From positions 1 to 6,814 of the forward strand of contig CAYRAV010000110.1 in assembly GCA_964422365.1 (NCBI GenBank): DNA of 6,814 nucleotides, written 5' to 3'. Positions 1 to 6,347 of this stretch are shown piece after piece. Below the pieces are notes generated by a model. It was not told where the DNA came from, searched no databases, and saw nothing but the letters and a program-made list of their open reading frames with translations. The translations under genes were made by a program, and so were the position numbers. Source of the stretch: CAYRAV01 sp964422365 (lineage in GTDB: Bacteria; Bacillota; Clostridia; Lachnospirales; Lachnospiraceae). Position 1 is the stretch's first letter. The number at the start of each line of letters is the position of its first letter.

Positions 1-23
1 TTAGAGGTGAGTTAATTATTGAT

Positions 24-47
24 AAAAACGAACTTGTGTTTGTTTTT
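24..47. promoter_or_regulatory. Probable LexA (SOS) operator upstream of ruvAB
   Basis: The core at 29-42 reads CGAACttgtGTTTG, which fits the Gram-positive LexA pattern CGAAC-N4-GTTYG. The symmetry extends outward: AAAAACGAAC at 24-33 is matched by GTTTGTTTTT at 38-47, with a single departure from perfect inverted symmetry. The site lies directly on the -35 region of the ruvA promoter, so bound LexA should block RNA polymerase. ruvAB is a classic SOS regulon member, which makes the placement biologically coherent. The match and position are seen in the sequence; LexA binding is inferred. Confidence 0.77.
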
Positions 48-62
48 CGGTTGTGGTATAAT
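34..62 (+). promoter_or_regulatory. Promoter for ruvA-ruvB
   Basis: A perfect TATAAT -10 hexamer lies at 57-62. It is preceded by TGG at 54-56, which makes it an extended -10 (TGnTATAAT). With the ideal 17-base spacer the -35 is TTGTGT at 34-39, matching TTGACA at only three of six positions; the extended -10 would compensate. Transcription should start near position 69, giving a leader of about 50 bases before ruvA. The -35 sits inside the LexA-type palindrome. Confidence 0.75.
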
Positions 63-110
63 ATGTGATATCAATGTGCGGATGATATAGGTTAACCTTT
101 AAAAGAATAT

Positions 111-115
111 GGAGG
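111..115 (+). promoter_or_regulatory. Ribosome binding site deciding the ruvA start
   Basis: GGAGG at 111-115 stands 5 bases before the ATG at 121. An in-frame ATG at 109 would put the initiation codon upstream of and overlapping this site, so 121 is the functional start. It also gives the canonical RuvA N-terminus beginning Met-Ile-Gly. Confidence 0.85.
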
Positions 116-120
116 ATGGT

Positions 121-735
121 ATGATTGGTTATATAAAAGGTGAATTGATTTATGCAGGAACAGAGCATATTTTAGTAGATAATCAGGGGATGGGATATGA
201 GATACAAGTACCAGGAATAGTTTTGGACAAACTGCCAGGAACAGGGAATGAAGTAAAGGTATATACATATCTTCATGTAAGAGAAGATTTGATGCAGTTA
301 TTTGGTTTCCTTCATCAAGAGGACTTAGAAATTTTTAAGCTTCTGATTACAGTAAATGGAATCGGACCTAAAGGTGCTCTTGGTATTTTGTCTGTAATCA
401 CACCGGATGACCTTAGATTTGCAATTCTGGCAGATGATGCCAAAGCAATTGCGAAGGCACCAGGAATCGGAGCAAAAACAGCTGCAAAAATGATTTTAGA
501 ATTGAAGGATAAGATGAAATTAGAAGATGCATTTGAGATTAAGATGGCACATCAGGAGAAAGAAATACAGACAGGTGAAACAGTGACAGGCATTAGGAAT
601 GAGGCGGTGCAGGCTTTGGTCGCACTTGGCTACTCTAATACGGAGGCATTAAAGGCGGTAAGAAGTGTGGGGATAGAGGAAAGTATGGATGTAGAGACTG
701 TTTTAAAATTAAGTTTAAAGCATATTTCTTTCTGA
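121..735 (+). CDS. ruvA: Holliday junction branch migration complex subunit RuvA
   Basis: RuvA binds four-way Holliday junctions as a tetramer and loads two RuvB motor rings that drive branch migration during recombinational repair. The product is 204 residues, the usual family length. Residues 1-63 form the OB-fold domain, with the acidic pair E55-D56 at the same positions as the junction-opening acidic pin of E. coli RuvA. Two helix-hairpin-helix motifs follow (NGIG at 79-82 and PGIG at 114-117). A charged flexible linker (about 133-155) leads to the C-terminal three-helix domain (about 156-204), which contacts RuvB and has the typical EAVQALVALGY segment. ruvB begins 37 bases downstream. 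No ruvC is in this window, as expected for Firmicutes, which generally use RecU as resolvase. Expression is probably under LexA control. Confidence 0.97.
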   Translation: MIGYIKGELIYAGTEHILVDNQGMGYEIQVPGIVLDKLPGTGNEVKVYTYLHVREDLMQLFGFLHQEDLEIFKLLITVNGIGPKGALGILSVITPDDLRFAILADDAKAIAKAPGIGAKTAAKMILELKDKMKLEDAFEIKMAHQEKEIQTGETVTGIRNEAVQALVALGYSNTEALKAVRSVGIEESMDVETVLKLSLKHISF

Positions 736-772
736 AATTTTACATTAACACATAGAAAAGTAGGGAAAGATC

Positions 773-1780
773 ATGGTAAAAAAGAGGACGATAGATACAG
801 AAGTACAGGACGAGGATTATAAAATCGAAAATAGTCTGCGGCCCAAATTGTTATCTGATTATATTGGTCAGAAAAAGGCAAAACAAAATTTAAAGGTATA
901 TATTGAGGCAGCAAAACAAAGAAAAGAATCGTTGGATCATGTATTATTATATGGACCTCCAGGATTAGGCAAGACAACACTGGCTGGTATTATCGCCAAT
1001 GAGATGGAGGTAAATATAAAAATCACATCAGGTCCTGCGATTGAAAAGCCCGGGGAAATGGCTGCGATTTTGAATAATCTGCAAGATGGAGATTTATTGT
1101 TTTTAGATGAGATACATAGGCTGAACCGGCAGGTAGAAGAAGTGCTATATCCTGCTATGGAGGATTATGCCATTGATATTGTAATTGGAAAAGGTGCCTC
1201 TGCAAGATCTATACGGTTAGACTTGCCCAAATTCACGCTGGTTGGTGCGACAACAAGAGCTGGTATGTTGACAGCACCATTAAGAGATCGTTTTGGTGTG
1301 GTACACCGTTTGGAATTTTATACAATAGAAGAATTGACAACGATTGTGGAACGTTCAGCGAAGGTATTTGGAGTAGAGATTGAAAGAAATGGTGCCATTG
1401 AACTGGCAAGACGGTCCAGAGGTACACCGAGGCTTGCCAATCGTCTGCTAAAGAGAGTGAGAGATTTTGCCCAGGTAAAATATGATGGGAGAATAACAGA
1501 GGATGTCGCAAAGTTTGCTTTGGACTTATTAGAGGTAGACAAATTAGGTTTAGATTCCATGGATCGTCAGATTTTAATGACTATGATAGAAAAATTTTCA
1601 GGAAAACCAGTGGGCTTAGATACTCTTGCTGCAGCTTTAGGAGAAGATTCTGGTACAATGGAGGATGTGTATGAACCATATTTGATTCAAAATGGTTTCA
1701 TCCAGCGTACCCCGCGTGGAAGATGTGTGACAGAACTGGCATATCGTCATTTTGGCATTGCAAAAGAAATAGAAGGTTAG
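773..1780 (+). CDS. ruvB: Holliday junction branch migration DNA helicase RuvB
   Basis: RuvB is the AAA+ ATPase motor of the RuvAB complex; hexameric rings pump DNA arms through the RuvA-bound junction. The 335-residue product is full length for the family. Visible motifs are Walker A GPPGLGKT (61-68), Walker B LLFLDE (107-112) followed by IHR, the sensor 1 segment GATTRAG (157-163), the arginine-finger segment LRDRFG (169-174), and the sensor 2 segment GTPRLANRLL (216-225). The C-terminal DNA-binding winged helix covers about 257-335 and includes PVGLDTLA and the terminal RTPRGR stretch. The ATG at 773 is preceded by AGGGA at 762-766 with a 6-base spacer. The gene follows ruvA by 37 bases with no visible terminator or promoter between them, so the two are probably co-transcribed. 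All catalytic motifs are intact. Confidence 0.98.
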   Translation: MVKKRTIDTEVQDEDYKIENSLRPKLLSDYIGQKKAKQNLKVYIEAAKQRKESLDHVLLYGPPGLGKTTLAGIIANEMEVNIKITSGPAIEKPGEMAAILNNLQDGDLLFLDEIHRLNRQVEEVLYPAMEDYAIDIVIGKGASARSIRLDLPKFTLVGATTRAGMLTAPLRDRFGVVHRLEFYTIEELTTIVERSAKVFGVEIERNGAIELARRSRGTPRLANRLLKRVRDFAQVKYDGRITEDVAKFALDLLEVDKLGLDSMDRQILMTMIEKFSGKPVGLDTLAAALGEDSGTMEDVYEPYLIQNGFIQRTPRGRCVTELAYRHFGIAKEIEG

Positions 1781-1794
1781 AATGAAACTTACTA

Positions 1795-1823
1795 TTGATG
1801 ATTATTACTATATCAGTTATAAT
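1795..1823 (+). promoter_or_regulatory. Promoter for zapA
   Basis: TTGATG at 1795-1800 (four of six against TTGACA) is separated by exactly 17 bases from a perfect TATAAT at 1818-1823. It lies in the 115-base gap between ruvB and zapA, and transcription would start near 1830. This would let zapA, and perhaps the genes after it, be expressed without SOS induction of the upstream ruvAB unit. Confidence 0.65.
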
Positions 1824-1895
1824 GTGTTTATATGTGAAAAGGAAAATACTATGAGAAAGAAAGAACAGGTATTTTGATAAAAGGGAGATAACAGT

Positions 1896-2318
1896 ATGAA
1901 CACCAAAAATGATATTGAAGTAACAATTAATAATAAAAAATATGTATTGTGCGGCTATGAAAGTGATGAATATTTACAAAAAATAGCGTCCTATCTTAAC
2001 CAAAAGATAGATGAGTTCAAAGAACAGGAAGGATATAATCATCTTGATACAGATATGAGAAATGTCTTGATGCAGATTAATGTAGCAGATGATTATTTCA
2101 AGGCACAGAAAGAGGTTTTAGAATTACAAGAAGATTCTGAAAGAAAAGAAAGTGAAATCTTTGATTTAAAGCATGAAATGATATCTTACCAGACACAAGT
2201 AGAAGCTTTGCAGAAAGATTTAGAAAAAGTGGAGAATGATTACTTAGAAGCGGAAAAGAAAATCATTCGTTTAGAAACAGAGTTAGAAGAAAGAACAACA
2301 AGGAGAATTAATAAATAG
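1896..2318 (+). CDS. zapA: Cell division protein ZapA
   Basis: ZapA binds FtsZ in the cytoplasm and promotes bundling and stability of the Z-ring. The 140-residue product has the family's N-terminal globular domain: a short beta pair (residues 6-20, with the NNKKYVLCG segment), then helices with the typical pattern Y-L-x-K-I-A-S-Y-L-N at about 26-35 and M-x-V-L-M-x-x-N-V-A-D-D-Y at about 54-67. From about 68 to 134 it is a long charged coiled coil rich in Glu, Lys and Leu, through which ZapA dimers pair. The protein is longer than many Bacillus-type ZapA proteins (about 85-100 residues), with the extra length in the coiled coil. The ribosome binding site is AGGGAG at 1882-1887, 8 bases before the ATG. 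It has its own promoter and is followed by a stem-loop. It lies upstream of SEDS and penicillin-binding protein genes, which fits a division role. Confidence 0.88.
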   Translation: MNTKNDIEVTINNKKYVLCGYESDEYLQKIASYLNQKIDEFKEQEGYNHLDTDMRNVLMQINVADDYFKAQKEVLELQEDSERKESEIFDLKHEMISYQTQVEALQKDLEKVENDYLEAEKKIIRLETELEERTTRRINK

Positions 2319-2341
2319 TTTGCCAGGCGTAGCAAGTACGC

Positions 2342-2383
2342 TTAAAGAGACTGTAAGCAGCTGATGCCTCACAGTCTCTTTAA
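2342..2383 (+). terminator. Strong stem-loop between zapA and the U32 gene; possible weak terminator or attenuator
   Basis: TTAAAGAGACTGT at 2342-2354 and its perfect complement at 2371-2383 form a 13-bp stem with a 16-base loop. The loop can add a small inner stem (GCA 2357-2359 with TGC 2365-2367). The 5' arm is A-rich at its base and the 3' arm ends in CTCTTTAA, like many clostridial terminators. However, no run of T follows the stem: the next bases are AATAGGAGG. Full termination is therefore doubtful, and partial read-through into the U32 gene is likely because no other promoter for that gene is evident. The stem ends 3 bases before the ribosome binding site, so it could also affect translation or mRNA processing. 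Confidence 0.6.
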
Positions 2384-2386
2384 AAT

Positions 2387-2392
2387 AGGAGG
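2387..2392 (+). promoter_or_regulatory. Ribosome binding site for the U32 gene (supports a GTG start)
   Basis: AGGAGG at 2387-2392 is a full-strength Shine-Dalgarno sequence 8 bases before the GTG at 2401. This fixes the non-ATG start, since the next in-frame Met codon (residue 17) would remove the conserved APGG strand of the barrel. The preceding stem-loop ends at 2383, so initiating ribosomes would sit against or melt its base. Confidence 0.8.
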
Positions 2393-2400
2393 AAATTTTT

Positions 2401-4908
2401 GTGAATAGAAAAGTGGAAATACTAGCTCCGGGAGGGTCCTATGAAGGAATGGCAGCTGCAGTTGCAGGTGGCTGTGATGCTGTATATATCGGAGGAAAAA
2501 ATTTTGGAGCAAGAGCATTTGCAGATAACTTAGAGGAGGATTGTATGAAATCAGCAATTGATTATGTGCATTTGCATGATAAAAAATTATATATGACAGT
2601 CAATACATTGCTTAAGAATGAAGAAATTGAAGAAAGGTTATACCAATATCTGCTGCCATATTATGAACAGGGGTTAGATGCAGTTATTGTGCAGGATATT
2701 GGTGTAATGTCATTTATTCACGAATATTTTCCCAATATGCATATTCATGCCAGTACGCAAATGACTTTAACATCAGAGAAGGGGACAAAATGGTTAAAAG
2801 AATTAGGTGTCAGCCGTTTTGTGACATCCAGGGAACTTACGATAAAGGAAATACAGAAAATCAGACAGGAAACAGATTTGGAAATTGAAGCGTTTGTACA
2901 TGGTGCACTGTGCTATTGCTATTCTGGACAATGTTTTATGAGCAGTTTTTTGGGAGGAAGAAGCGGCAATAGGGGAAAATGTGCACAGCCATGCAGAAAA
3001 GCGTATGAATTTTATGATAATATGGGAAGAATATCTAATGAAGAGGAACGATATCTGTTAAGTCCAAAGGATATGTGTACCATTGAAATGATTCCGGATT
3101 TAGTAGATGCGGGGATTGATTCTTTTAAAATTGAAGGAAGAATGAAACGGGCGGAATATGCTGCATATACAACATTCCTGTATAGAAAATATACAGATTT
3201 ATATTTGCAGCTTGGCAGAAAAGAGTATGCCCAATATTTAGAAAAGAACAAAGATGAATGGAATCAAAATAAAAAAGAATTGATGGATTTGTATAATCGG
3301 GGTGGTTTTACAAAAGGCTATTATATACAACACAATGGAAAAGATATGATGTCTTTAGAACGTCCTAATCATAGCGGTGTATATGTGGGAAATGTGATAG
3401 ATACAAAAAATAATATAGTTCAGTATCGTTTACAAGAACCCTTAAGGGCACAAGATGTTGTAGAGTTCCGTAGTCTAAAGGGAGAAGCTCTTTATGAGTA
3501 TACAGTAAAGGAAGATACAAATACCTGTATGGTAAAAGCAAGAATAGGGCATGGCACAGTAATCCCGAAAGGAACTAAGGTTTACCGCACAAGATCTAAT
3601 CACTTATTGAATAAGATTCAAAACCAAATCATAAAAAAAGAACAAAAATATCCGATACAGGGATATTTTACGGCAATAGAAAACGAAAGAATGTGTTTTA
3701 CATTAGTATATAGGAACTGTTCTGCCACAGTGGAGTATGACAGGGCAGAAAAAGCACAAAACCAGCCTATTTCTAAAGAAAAAGTAGAAAAACAGTTAAA
3801 AAAGACCAATGACACTATGTTTTACTTTGATTATTTAGACATTTGCCTGAAAGGAAAGTTGTTTATTCCATTAGGAAAATTAAATGAAATTAGGAGAATA
3901 GGTCTCGAAGCATTAAAAAATGAACTACTATCAGCCTGCCATAGAAAAGCAGTACAGCATGTGAGTGGAGATTATGATGAAAATGAAACATATGATGAAT
4001 CAGGAAAAGAAAAAAATAGAGAGTCTGATTTTATTGAATCATATAGAAATACAAATACAGAATTGGTTGTATCAGTTTGCACTTTCTCGCAGATGATGGT
4101 TGTAAAAAATATGAAAAATATTCATACAGTATATGTGTCTATGGCAGTAGAAGAGGACAAAGAAATTTTAAAAATGCTGGATGAATTGCAGGAAGAGGGC
4201 AAAAAAGCATATATTATTCTTCCAACAGTTTTGCGGAGAAATGAATGTGAAGCATATGAGAATGCAGTTTGGAAAGATACAAATCATGTATTGTCTAAGA
4301 TACTGTGCCACTCTAATGTAAAAGGCTATATTGTAAAAAATTATGAAGAAACAGGACTGTTTCATAAAGTTGTGACAGAAAAATTTCCTGAAAAAGAATT
4401 GATATTAGATTATAATATGTATACATGGAATGATAGGGCAAAAGATTTTTACAAAAAGAAAGGAATTGTAAGAACTACAGCACCAATCGAGTTAGAATAC
4501 AAGCTGTGGAAAAAAAACGGATGTGAAAATCAGGATATTATTATTTATGGACATATACCAGTAATGACTTCGGCACAGTGTGTATTAAAATATACAAAAG
4601 GGTGTCAGAAAAAATCAGATGTTTATCTGATGACAGATGGGCAGAAGAGAAAATTTTATGTAAATAATTGTTGTAAATATTGTTATAATCTGATTTATAC
4701 TGGGGAACCAATTTCTCTGCATGGACAGTTATCTGAAATACAGAAATTAGCACCATGCAGATTGAGAATGGATTTTACAATTGAGGAGCCGGAAGTAATG
4801 AAAATAAGAATAAAAGAAATGATCGATTTTTTGATTGGAAAAAGAAAAGAGCCAAAAAGTGTTTCTTATCAATATACATTAGGACATTATAAAAAAGGCG
4901 TGTTATAG
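2401..4908 (+). CDS. U32 family protein with DUF3656-type domain, probable RlhA/TrhP-like RNA hydroxylation enzyme
   Basis: This 835-residue cytosolic protein carries the U32 signature and would usually be annotated as a U32 peptidase or collagenase-like protease. A TIM-barrel-like start (APGG at 9-12, then AVYIGG) is followed by the U32 signature around 161-182 (EAFVHGAL, C171, G176-Q-C178) and FKIEGRMKRAEYAA at 242-255. PNHSGVYVG lies at 322-330. Residues about 416-515 resemble DUF3656, including LNEIRR at 494-499. Cysteines C171, C178, C194 and C226 match in spacing the four [4Fe-4S] ligands known in the U32 protein UbiU. Characterised relatives RlhA (23S rRNA ho5C2501) and TrhP (tRNA ho5U34) are RNA hydroxylation factors, so RNA modification is the favoured role, by inference. 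An acidic linker (about 521-547) leads to a C-terminal region with a second cysteine cluster (C727, C735, C757, C758, C761). At 835 residues it is longer than E. coli RlhA (about 650). The start is GTG. The SEDS gene follows after 14 bases, implying co-transcription. Confidence 0.85.
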   Translation: MNRKVEILAPGGSYEGMAAAVAGGCDAVYIGGKNFGARAFADNLEEDCMKSAIDYVHLHDKKLYMTVNTLLKNEEIEERLYQYLLPYYEQGLDAVIVQDIGVMSFIHEYFPNMHIHASTQMTLTSEKGTKWLKELGVSRFVTSRELTIKEIQKIRQETDLEIEAFVHGALCYCYSGQCFMSSFLGGRSGNRGKCAQPCRKAYEFYDNMGRISNEEERYLLSPKDMCTIEMIPDLVDAGIDSFKIEGRMKRAEYAAYTTFLYRKYTDLYLQLGRKEYAQYLEKNKDEWNQNKKELMDLYNRGGFTKGYYIQHNGKDMMSLERPNHSGVYVGNVIDTKNNIVQYRLQEPLRAQDVVEFRSLKGEALYEYTVKEDTNTCMVKARIGHGTVIPKGTKVYRTRSNHLLNKIQNQIIKKEQKYPIQGYFTAIENERMCFTLVYRNCSATVEYDRAEKAQNQPISKEKVEKQLKKTNDTMFYFDYLDICLKGKLFIPLGKLNEIRRIGLEALKNELLSACHRKAVQHVSGDYDENETYDESGKEKNRESDFIESYRNTNTELVVSVCTFSQMMVVKNMKNIHTVYVSMAVEEDKEILKMLDELQEEGKKAYIILPTVLRRNECEAYENAVWKDTNHVLSKILCHSNVKGYIVKNYEETGLFHKVVTEKFPEKELILDYNMYTWNDRAKDFYKKKGIVRTTAPIELEYKLWKKNGCENQDIIIYGHIPVMTSAQCVLKYTKGCQKKSDVYLMTDGQKRKFYVNNCCKYCYNLIYTGEPISLHGQLSEIQKLAPCRLRMDFTIEEPEVMKIRIKEMIDFLIGKRKEPKSVSYQYTLGHYKKGVL

Positions 4909-4910
4909 GC

Positions 4911-4915
4911 AGGTG
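4911..4915 (+). promoter_or_regulatory. Ribosome binding site for the SEDS gene (supports a GTG start)
   Basis: AGGTG at 4911-4915 pairs with the 3' side of the anti-Shine-Dalgarno region and lies 7 bases before the GTG at 4923. The nearby ATG at 4930 is out of frame, and the first in-frame ATG (residue 13) would cut into the first membrane segment, so GTG at 4923 is preferred. Confidence 0.65.
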
Positions 4916-4922
4916 AACAAAA

Positions 4923-6347
4923 GTGGAAAATGTGGTTGTAGAATTATCTGGGTATATTATGATTCTTTTGCTGACATTATATACATTTTGGGGATTTAAA
5001 GTTTTTTCTTATAAGAGTAAAAAACGTCAAAGAAAATTATATGGCAGACAAAAAGTGTGTATTATGCTGATTCATTTTTTGTGTTATCTGGATTTGTATT
5101 TTATACAAAATAATATTGCAATATTGGGATTATATCTGGCAGAAGTAATATTTATTATTCTTATATATACATTATATGGAATGATTTATAAAAGATTATC
5201 AAAGTTAGTATTAAATCATATGATACTCTTGTTTGTTGTTAGTTTTGCAATGTTGACCAGATTGTCTTTTGATAAAGCCATCAAACAGTTTGCATTTGCA
5301 ACGGTTGGAATGGGAGTTTGTCTGGTCATACCATTTGTAATAGAAAAATTCAAGTCATTGGAGTATCTTGGCTGGCTATATGGGGGGATTGGATTCGTTC
5401 TATTAGCAAGTGTATTAGTGATTGGAACAAGCAGGTATGGTGCAAAAAACTGGGTGAAAATTGGGAATGTTTTGTTCCAGCCATCAGAATTTGTAAAAAT
5501 ATTATTTGTATTCTTTTTAGCAGCATTGCTTGCAAAAAGTGTGGAATTTGTGGATGTGTGTAAAGTGTCTGTTCTGGCAGCAGGCTATGTACTCGTATTG
5601 GTGCTGGAAAAAGATTTAGGTGGTGCATTGATTTTTTATATTACTTATTTATTCATATTATATGTATCTACAGAAAAATTAAGATATTTTTTAGGTGGAT
5701 TGGCAGCAGGCTCAGCAGCGTCAGTTGTAGCTTATTTTCTGTTTTCTCATGTTCGTGTTCGTGTGTTGGCATGGTCAGATCCCTGGACATACATTGATGG
5801 TCAGGGATATCAGGTTACCCAGTCGTTATTCGCGATTGGAACAGGAGGATGGCTTGGATTTGGTTTGAATAAAGGCTTGCCGGACAGTGTTCCGGTAGTA
5901 TCCAGTGATTTTATTATTTCTGCAATAGCAGAAGAATTTGGAGCACTGTTTGCAATTTGTATTATTTTAATTTATGTAAGCTGTTTTATTATGTTTATTA
6001 ATATTGCAATGAAGATGAATCATAAGTTTTATAAACTCATAGCATTAGGTTTCAGTGTGATGTTTATGTTTCAGACATTCCTATCTATTGGAGGTGCAAC
6101 AAAATTGGTGCCATCTACCGGAGTAACATTACCATTGCTAAGTTATGGCGGCAGTTCGGTATTAAGTGTGATTGTGATATTTAGTATTGTGCAGGGATTG
6201 TATGTATTGAATCAGAATGAAGATGCAGAGATAGAAAAAATAAAAAGAAGACCGAAAAGTGGTGAAGAGGATGAAAAAAGGAAAAGAAGAAACAACGAAA
6301 AAGTTCATAAAAAACCAAGAAGGAACGAAGAATATGAGAGAGGATGA
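4923..6347 (+). CDS. SEDS-family peptidoglycan glycosyltransferase (FtsW/RodA/SpoVE type)
   Basis: SEDS proteins are membrane glycosyltransferases that polymerise lipid II into glycan strands together with a cognate class B PBP. The 474-residue product has about 13 hydrophobic segments: three extra at the N-terminus (about 9-29, 44-62, 66-88), then the ten-helix core from about 95 to 430. Core signatures are QPSEF (186-190), EKDLGG (229-234), a large outer loop with SDPWTYIDGQGYQ and TQSLFAIGTGG, the SSDFIISAIAEEFG segment with D329 (aligned with the essential Asp of E. coli FtsW), and PSTGVTLPLLSYGGSS (397-412). The cytoplasmic tail (about 432-474) is strongly charged, rich in Lys, Arg and Glu. 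The usual core is 360-420 residues, so both ends are extended. Sequence alone does not separate FtsW from RodA. The adjacent PbpA-like gene makes a SEDS-bPBP pair, and the upstream zapA hints at division. Confidence 0.93.
   Translation: MENVVVELSGYIMILLLTLYTFWGFKVFSYKSKKRQRKLYGRQKVCIMLIHFLCYLDLYFIQNNIAILGLYLAEVIFIILIYTLYGMIYKRLSKLVLNHMILLFVVSFAMLTRLSFDKAIKQFAFATVGMGVCLVIPFVIEKFKSLEYLGWLYGGIGFVLLASVLVIGTSRYGAKNWVKIGNVLFQPSEFVKILFVFFLAALLAKSVEFVDVCKVSVLAAGYVLVLVLEKDLGGALIFYITYLFILYVSTEKLRYFLGGLAAGSAASVVAYFLFSHVRVRVLAWSDPWTYIDGQGYQVTQSLFAIGTGGWLGFGLNKGLPDSVPVVSSDFIISAIAEEFGALFAICIILIYVSCFIMFINIAMKMNHKFYKLIALGFSVMFMFQTFLSIGGATKLVPSTGVTLPLLSYGGSSVLSVIVIFSIVQGLYVLNQNEDAEIEKIKRRPKSGEEDEKRKRRNNEKVHKKPRRNEEYERG
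6320..6324 (+). promoter_or_regulatory. Ribosome binding site for the PBP gene, inside the SEDS coding end
   Basis: AAGGA at 6320-6324 lies 9 bases before the ATG at 6334, within the last codons of the SEDS gene. It favours 6334 over the alternative in-frame ATG at 6271, whose best upstream match is GGTGA at 6261-6265 with a 5-base spacer. Confidence 0.5.

Noticed and set aside
24..50. Palindrome followed by T-rich sequence read as a rho-independent terminator of an upstream gene
   Set aside because: The stem is almost all A-T with a 4-base loop, and the core matches the LexA consensus over a promoter; an operator explains it better. Some terminator activity cannot be excluded because the upstream gene is outside the window.
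109..120. Upstream in-frame ATG at 109 as the ruvA start, giving 208 residues
   Set aside because: It would overlap the GGAGG at 111-115, which is ideally placed for the ATG at 121, and the 121 start gives the canonical 204-residue RuvA.
1233..1560. Antisense open frames inside ruvB
   Set aside because: They are unlike any family I recognise, lie wholly within a strongly conserved RuvB coding frame, and show no convincing ribosome binding site; they are shadow frames.
4541..4756. Antisense open frame inside the U32 gene
   Set aside because: It is a hydrophobic low-complexity translation of the complement of a clear U32 C-terminal region; AT-rich coding produces such frames by chance.
5318..5628. 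Same-strand and antisense open frames inside the SEDS gene
   Set aside because: They overlap conserved SEDS core codons (QPSEF and EKDLGG regions) and have no recognisable domain or initiation signal.
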